DNA of 5,903 nucleotides from an uncultured Limnohabitans sp. GTDB lineage: Bacteria; Pseudomonadota; Gammaproteobacteria; Burkholderiales; Burkholderiaceae_C. The stretch spans positions 1-5,903 of the forward strand of contig NZ_CALBEX010000052.1 in assembly GCF_937889215.1 (NCBI RefSeq), written 5' to 3'. The position numbers were made by a program, and so were the translations under genes. Every line of letters begins with the position of its first letter. Position 1 is the first letter of the stretch. Below are positions 4,747 to 5,903 of the stretch, piece after piece. The notes below the pieces were generated by a model. The model ran no database searches. It was not told where the DNA came from and saw only the letters and a list, made by a program, of their open reading frames with translations.

Positions 4747-5903
4747 TTATTCGAACTCCACAATCATCTGGTCCACCGTCAGAGATTCGCCTTTGGCGGC
4801 CACCACTTTTTTGACCACGCCGTCTTGTGAGGCGAACAACACGTTTTCCATCTTCATGGCTTCGATCACGGCCACGCGCTCGCCCGCTTGCACTTTTTGG
4901 CCCACAGAGACGGCCACATCGACCAAAAGGCCAGGCATGGGTGAGAGCACAAAGCGGCTCAAGTCTGGCGGGGACTTGAAAGGCATGAGCTGGTGCAACT
5001 CGGCCATGCGCGGCGACATGACCAAGGCTTCAATGCGGGTGCCGTTGTGCTGCACTTGCAAAGCCAAAGGGTTCTTCAAGGTGCCACGCTCAATTTGCGC
5101 GATAAATGGCTGGCCGTTGCAAGTGCCTTCGATGCGGATGTCGTTCAGACGCGAATTGCTCTCGATCGCGTAGGTTTTGCCCGCAATGGTGATTTGCGCC
5201 ACACCGCGCTTGCCGATGAACTCGTCCACATGCACCTGGACATAGCGGTTGTGCCCGCCTTGCCCCAGCTCGACCACCGCATAGTCCTGGCCCACCTTCA
5301 CGTCATAACCGGGCAACTGACCGCTCAAACCTGCCGCGCGCTCACGCGACTTGCGGCGCACGAAGGCAGCCAGTGCGGCCAAGAAGTCGTGGTCTTCGTG
5401 CGGCACGTCTTCGGCGCGGAAACCTTGGCTGTACTGCTCGGCAATGAAACCGGTGTTGAAGTCACCCGACACAAAGCGCGGGTGCGCCAGCAAAGCCGCT
5501 TGGAAGGGGATGTTGGTGCTGATGCCGCGAATCACAAAGCCATTCAAGGCTTCGCGCATTTTGGCAATCGCATCGTTGCGGTCTTTGCCGTGCACGATGA
5601 GCTTGGCGATCATCGAGTCATAGAACATCGGAATCTCGCCGCCGTCCTGCACACCCGTGTCCACACGCACACCGAACAAGTCAGCGGTGTTGCCTTGGAA
5701 CATGGTTTGTTTGGGCGTCTGAAAGCGCACCAAACGCCCCGTAGAAGGCAAGAAATTGCGGAACGGGTCTTCGGCGTTGATGCGGCACTCGATGGACCAG
5801 CCGTTCCGCTGCACGTCTTTTTGTTCGATCGGCAATTTCTCACCTGCCGCCACACGGATCATCATCTCCACCAAATCCAGGCCGGTGATGGCCTCGGTCA
5901 CGG
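4747..5903 (-). CDS. pccA: Biotin-dependent acyl-CoA (propionyl-CoA) carboxylase, alpha subunit, C-terminal part (cut by window edge)
   Basis: The alpha subunit carboxylates biotin with ATP and bicarbonate and hands it to a separate carboxyltransferase beta subunit, making (S)-methylmalonyl-CoA from propionyl-CoA. About 384 codons are present; the family is roughly 670 aa, so the ATP-grasp part lies beyond 5903. Numbering from the Val at 5901: the segment opens in the biotin carboxylase motif (P)VTEAITGLDLVE, continues with the C-terminal biotin carboxylase domain (GWSIECRINAEDP at 34-46, YDSMIAKLIVHGKDR at 94-108) to about 180, then a BT-like linker domain about 200-315, and the biotinyl domain 316-384 with the modified lysine K350 in EAMKMEN (codon 4852-4854). 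The BT domain and ending MIVEFE fit the propionyl-CoA type; acetyl- or methylcrotonyl-CoA use cannot be excluded. It is first in a pair with the VOC gene. Confidence 0.92.
   Translation of the reverse strand, partial: VTEAITGLDLVEMMIRVAAGEKLPIEQKDVQRNGWSIECRINAEDPFRNFLPSTGRLVRFQTPKQTMFQGNTADLFGVRVDTGVQDGGEIPMFYDSMIAKLIVHGKDRNDAIAKMREALNGFVIRGISTNIPFQAALLAHPRFVSGDFNTGFIAEQYSQGFRAEDVPHEDHDFLAALAAFVRRKSRERAAGLSGQLPGYDVKVGQDYAVVELGQGGHNRYVQVHVDEFIGKRGVAQITIAGKTYAIESNSRLNDIRIEGTCNGQPFIAQIERGTLKNPLALQVQHNGTRIEALVMSPRMAELHQLMPFKSPPDLSRFVLSPMPGLLVDVAVSVGQKVQAGERVAVIEAMKMENVLFASQDGVVKKVVAAKGESLTVDQMIVEFE

Overview
The window looks like chromosomal DNA of a beta-proteobacterium of the order Burkholderiales, most likely Comamonadaceae. 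This rests on fairly high GC, the protein flavour of the gene products (a PhaZ1-type intracellular PHB depolymerase, a TyrB-like aminotransferase, a short RnfB/RsxB without an anchor, a biotin carboxylase subunit followed by a VOC protein), and a GTAG-type palindromic repeat. It is an inference from remembered families, not a search. There are six protein genes, the two at the edges being cut by the window ends.

Layout: positions 1-382 (minus) hold the first 127 codons of uvrB. A 121-nt divergent intergenic region with a small palindrome and a weak -10-like element separates it from a fold-type I aminotransferase (504-1700, plus), which ends in a clear intrinsic terminator (1730-1758). After a 166-nt gap carrying a candidate PHA-regulator operator comes phaZ (1867-3456, plus), an intracellular PHB depolymerase with a long lysine/alanine-rich C-terminal tail. 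An RnfB-type iron-sulfur protein (3462-4148, plus) follows 5 nt later, presumably in the same transcript. Convergent to it, on the minus strand, are the 3' part of a propionyl-CoA carboxylase-type biotin carboxylase subunit (4747-5903) and an adjoining VOC-fold protein (4264-4746), possibly methylmalonyl-CoA epimerase. The convergent gap holds a 28-bp inverted repeat that reads as two head-to-head REP-like units.

How the genes may work together: phaZ mobilises stored polyhydroxyalkanoate. The minus-strand pair fits propionyl-CoA to methylmalonyl-CoA conversion, which would also handle odd-chain monomers. No direct functional link between the two transcripts is shown by the sequence. uvrB (nucleotide excision repair) and the aminotransferase are housekeeping genes. 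I see no phage, CRISPR, tRNA, rRNA or insertion sequence. The most unusual items are the histone-H1-like tail on the depolymerase and the REP doublet.
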